6,411 nt of DNA from an uncultured bacterium (lineage in GTDB: Bacteria > Patescibacteriota > Dojkabacteria > B142 > OLB20): the NCBI GenBank assembly GCA_937889205.1, contig CALARN010000001.1, positions 1 through 6,411 of the forward strand. Reading direction: 5' to 3'. The notes beneath the pieces were generated by a model. The model made no database searches and was not told the DNA's origin. It worked only from the letters and a program-made list of their open reading frames with translations. This document shows, one piece after another, positions 5,510 to 6,411 of this stretch. Position numbers and translations under genes: made by a program. How positions within the stretch are numbered: the first letter of the stretch is position 1; the number at the start of each line of letters is the position of its first letter.

Positions 5510-6411
5510 ATGGCAGATATGATTGAGGTTAGAGCAAATATTGATCCTGTTCCGCAACGCAGTTATTTAACAGCTGTTGGTGCTTCTATGAATAATAATC
5601 CTAAACAGGGTCCATTGCTCTACGCTTTAGATGGTTGTATTAATTTGGATCGTGAAGCGGTTCTACCTAGTGGCTCTAGGGCAGCCCTACAAGCATTATT
5701 GGTTACTCTTGCAGGAAAATGGGAAACAACTACTAGAATAGTTCAAACACAAATCCAACAATTGTCGTGTGACACAACTGTCAATCCAGAGGAGCAAAAA
5801 TATTTAGAGAGTCATCAATTCAATAATTCGATAAGAGATGCGTTAAGAAATCCTTCTGCAGCTTTTGGCTTTGAGAGCAGAACTGATACGAATTTGAATT
5901 CTGCCGGTATTGAGATAAGGGGTTCAAGATTTAATGTAAATCCCAATGATTCATATAATCAAATGGCTCAGGCTACTGCATTTGCATATTTGATAGAGAA
6001 TATGCCAGTGCCTTTATTTGAAGTGACCGAACTAGCTAGTGGGAATGGGATGCAATTAGAAACTTTGCAAGATATTATTGGAACAATTCAAGCAGCCAAT
6101 CTCGATGTCGGTACTTTTATTAACCTTTGCGGTGACGAAAGAGGAATGTCTAGGGCGATGAGAAATGTAATGTTTAAATTTGAACAGCAAGGCTTAATTG
6201 ATGTTAGGGTGGAAAAATACTCAAGAGTCAAGCCGGAAGTGTTAACGCAGATAGATAAGGTAAGAGATAATTGGGACGATTTATTGAGTGGCAAATCAAT
6301 AATTTATGGTTATGATGCCACATATGTTGGTAGTATTATTGAGGCATATAACCAACAACTAGCAAGTCATGAAGAAATTACTGTCGATGCCATATACGAA
6401 CACCTGAATCA
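5510..6411 (+). CDS. Unrecognised protein with probable multiple winged-helix domains (3' end missing)
   Basis: The frame is open from ATG at 5510 to the window edge: 300 codons plus two bases, with no stop. I do not recognise a named family. There is no signal peptide or membrane segment, so it is probably cytoplasmic. Residues ~36-145 loosely follow the order of an OmpR/PhoB-type winged helix: a strand-turn with INLDREAVLPSG, a helix SRAALQALLVTLAGKW, a later helix HQFNNSIRDALRN, and a final hairpin GIEIRGSRFNVNP. Residues ~150-236 could hold one or two further winged helices (AFAYLIENMPVPLFEVTELA, then SRAMRNVMFKFEQQGLIDVR). Residues ~270-300 may begin another. This reading is by pattern only. 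A DNA-binding regulator is the best guess, and its divergent position next to the kinase gene would suit one. The start could also be the Met at residue 4. No Shine-Dalgarno sequence precedes either ATG; the promoter position slightly favours 5510. Confidence 0.82.
   Translation, partial: MADMIEVRANIDPVPQRSYLTAVGASMNNNPKQGPLLYALDGCINLDREAVLPSGSRAALQALLVTLAGKWETTTRIVQTQIQQLSCDTTVNPEEQKYLESHQFNNSIRDALRNPSAAFGFESRTDTNLNSAGIEIRGSRFNVNPNDSYNQMAQATAFAYLIENMPVPLFEVTELASGNGMQLETLQDIIGTIQAANLDVGTFINLCGDERGMSRAMRNVMFKFEQQGLIDVRVEKYSRVKPEVLTQIDKVRDNWDDLLSGKSIIYGYDATYVGSIIEAYNQQLASHEEITVDAIYEHLN

Noticed and set aside
46..6411. UGA recoded as Gly, as in some Patescibacteria (Gracilibacteria, SR1).
   Set aside because: None of the four main reading frames contains an in-frame TGA, and the stop codons seen are TAA. 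The standard code explains everything.

Overview
The window is an AT-rich piece of bacterial DNA that looks like one complete short metagenomic or single-cell contig. Bases 1-45 are not biological: they are the 3' part of the Illumina TruSeq/P5 adapter, so the genomic sequence starts at base 46. The standard genetic code holds throughout: TGG is used for Trp, and the long frames contain no in-frame TGA. A member of the Candidate Phyla Radiation (Patescibacteria, perhaps Saccharibacteria-like) is my best guess. It rests on the style of the very long TIG/Gly-rich anchored surface protein, the linker of the ABC-F ATPase, short intergenic gaps and an orphan regulator-like protein. This is inference; there is no rRNA or marker gene to settle it.

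Layout. (1) 46-2967, minus strand: the N-terminal 974 codons of a giant membrane-anchored surface protein, cut off by the adapter. It has an N-terminal anchor, a beta-sandwich-like segment, TIG domains, and a duplicated ~173-residue module followed by Gly-rich sequence. (2) 3060-4550, minus: a complete ABC-F ATPase (translation-factor type). (3) 4601-5407, minus: a complete APH(3')-family aminoglycoside-phosphotransferase-like kinase. (4) 5510-6411, plus: a divergently transcribed gene, cut by the right edge, for a protein I do not recognise as a named family; it looks like a multi-winged-helix DNA-binding protein. Genes 1 and 4 are open at the window ends, so a search for closed ORFs would miss both.

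Regulation. Each gene has a plausible promoter directly upstream. Three have an extended -10 (TGn plus a TATAAT-like hexamer), and the surface-protein gene has -35/-10 boxes with a 17-bp spacer. All four predicted leaders are only about 14-22 nt long and none contains a Shine-Dalgarno sequence. The kinase and the regulator-like gene share a 102-bp divergent promoter region. The kinase and ABC-F genes lie in the same direction 50 bp apart and may be partly co-transcribed. Their pairing (a drug-kinase fold next to a ribosome-acting ATPase) could mean antibiotic tolerance, but the ABC-F may simply be housekeeping. No mobile element, CRISPR array, tRNA or rRNA is visible, and no gene-free stretch exceeds about 100 bp.
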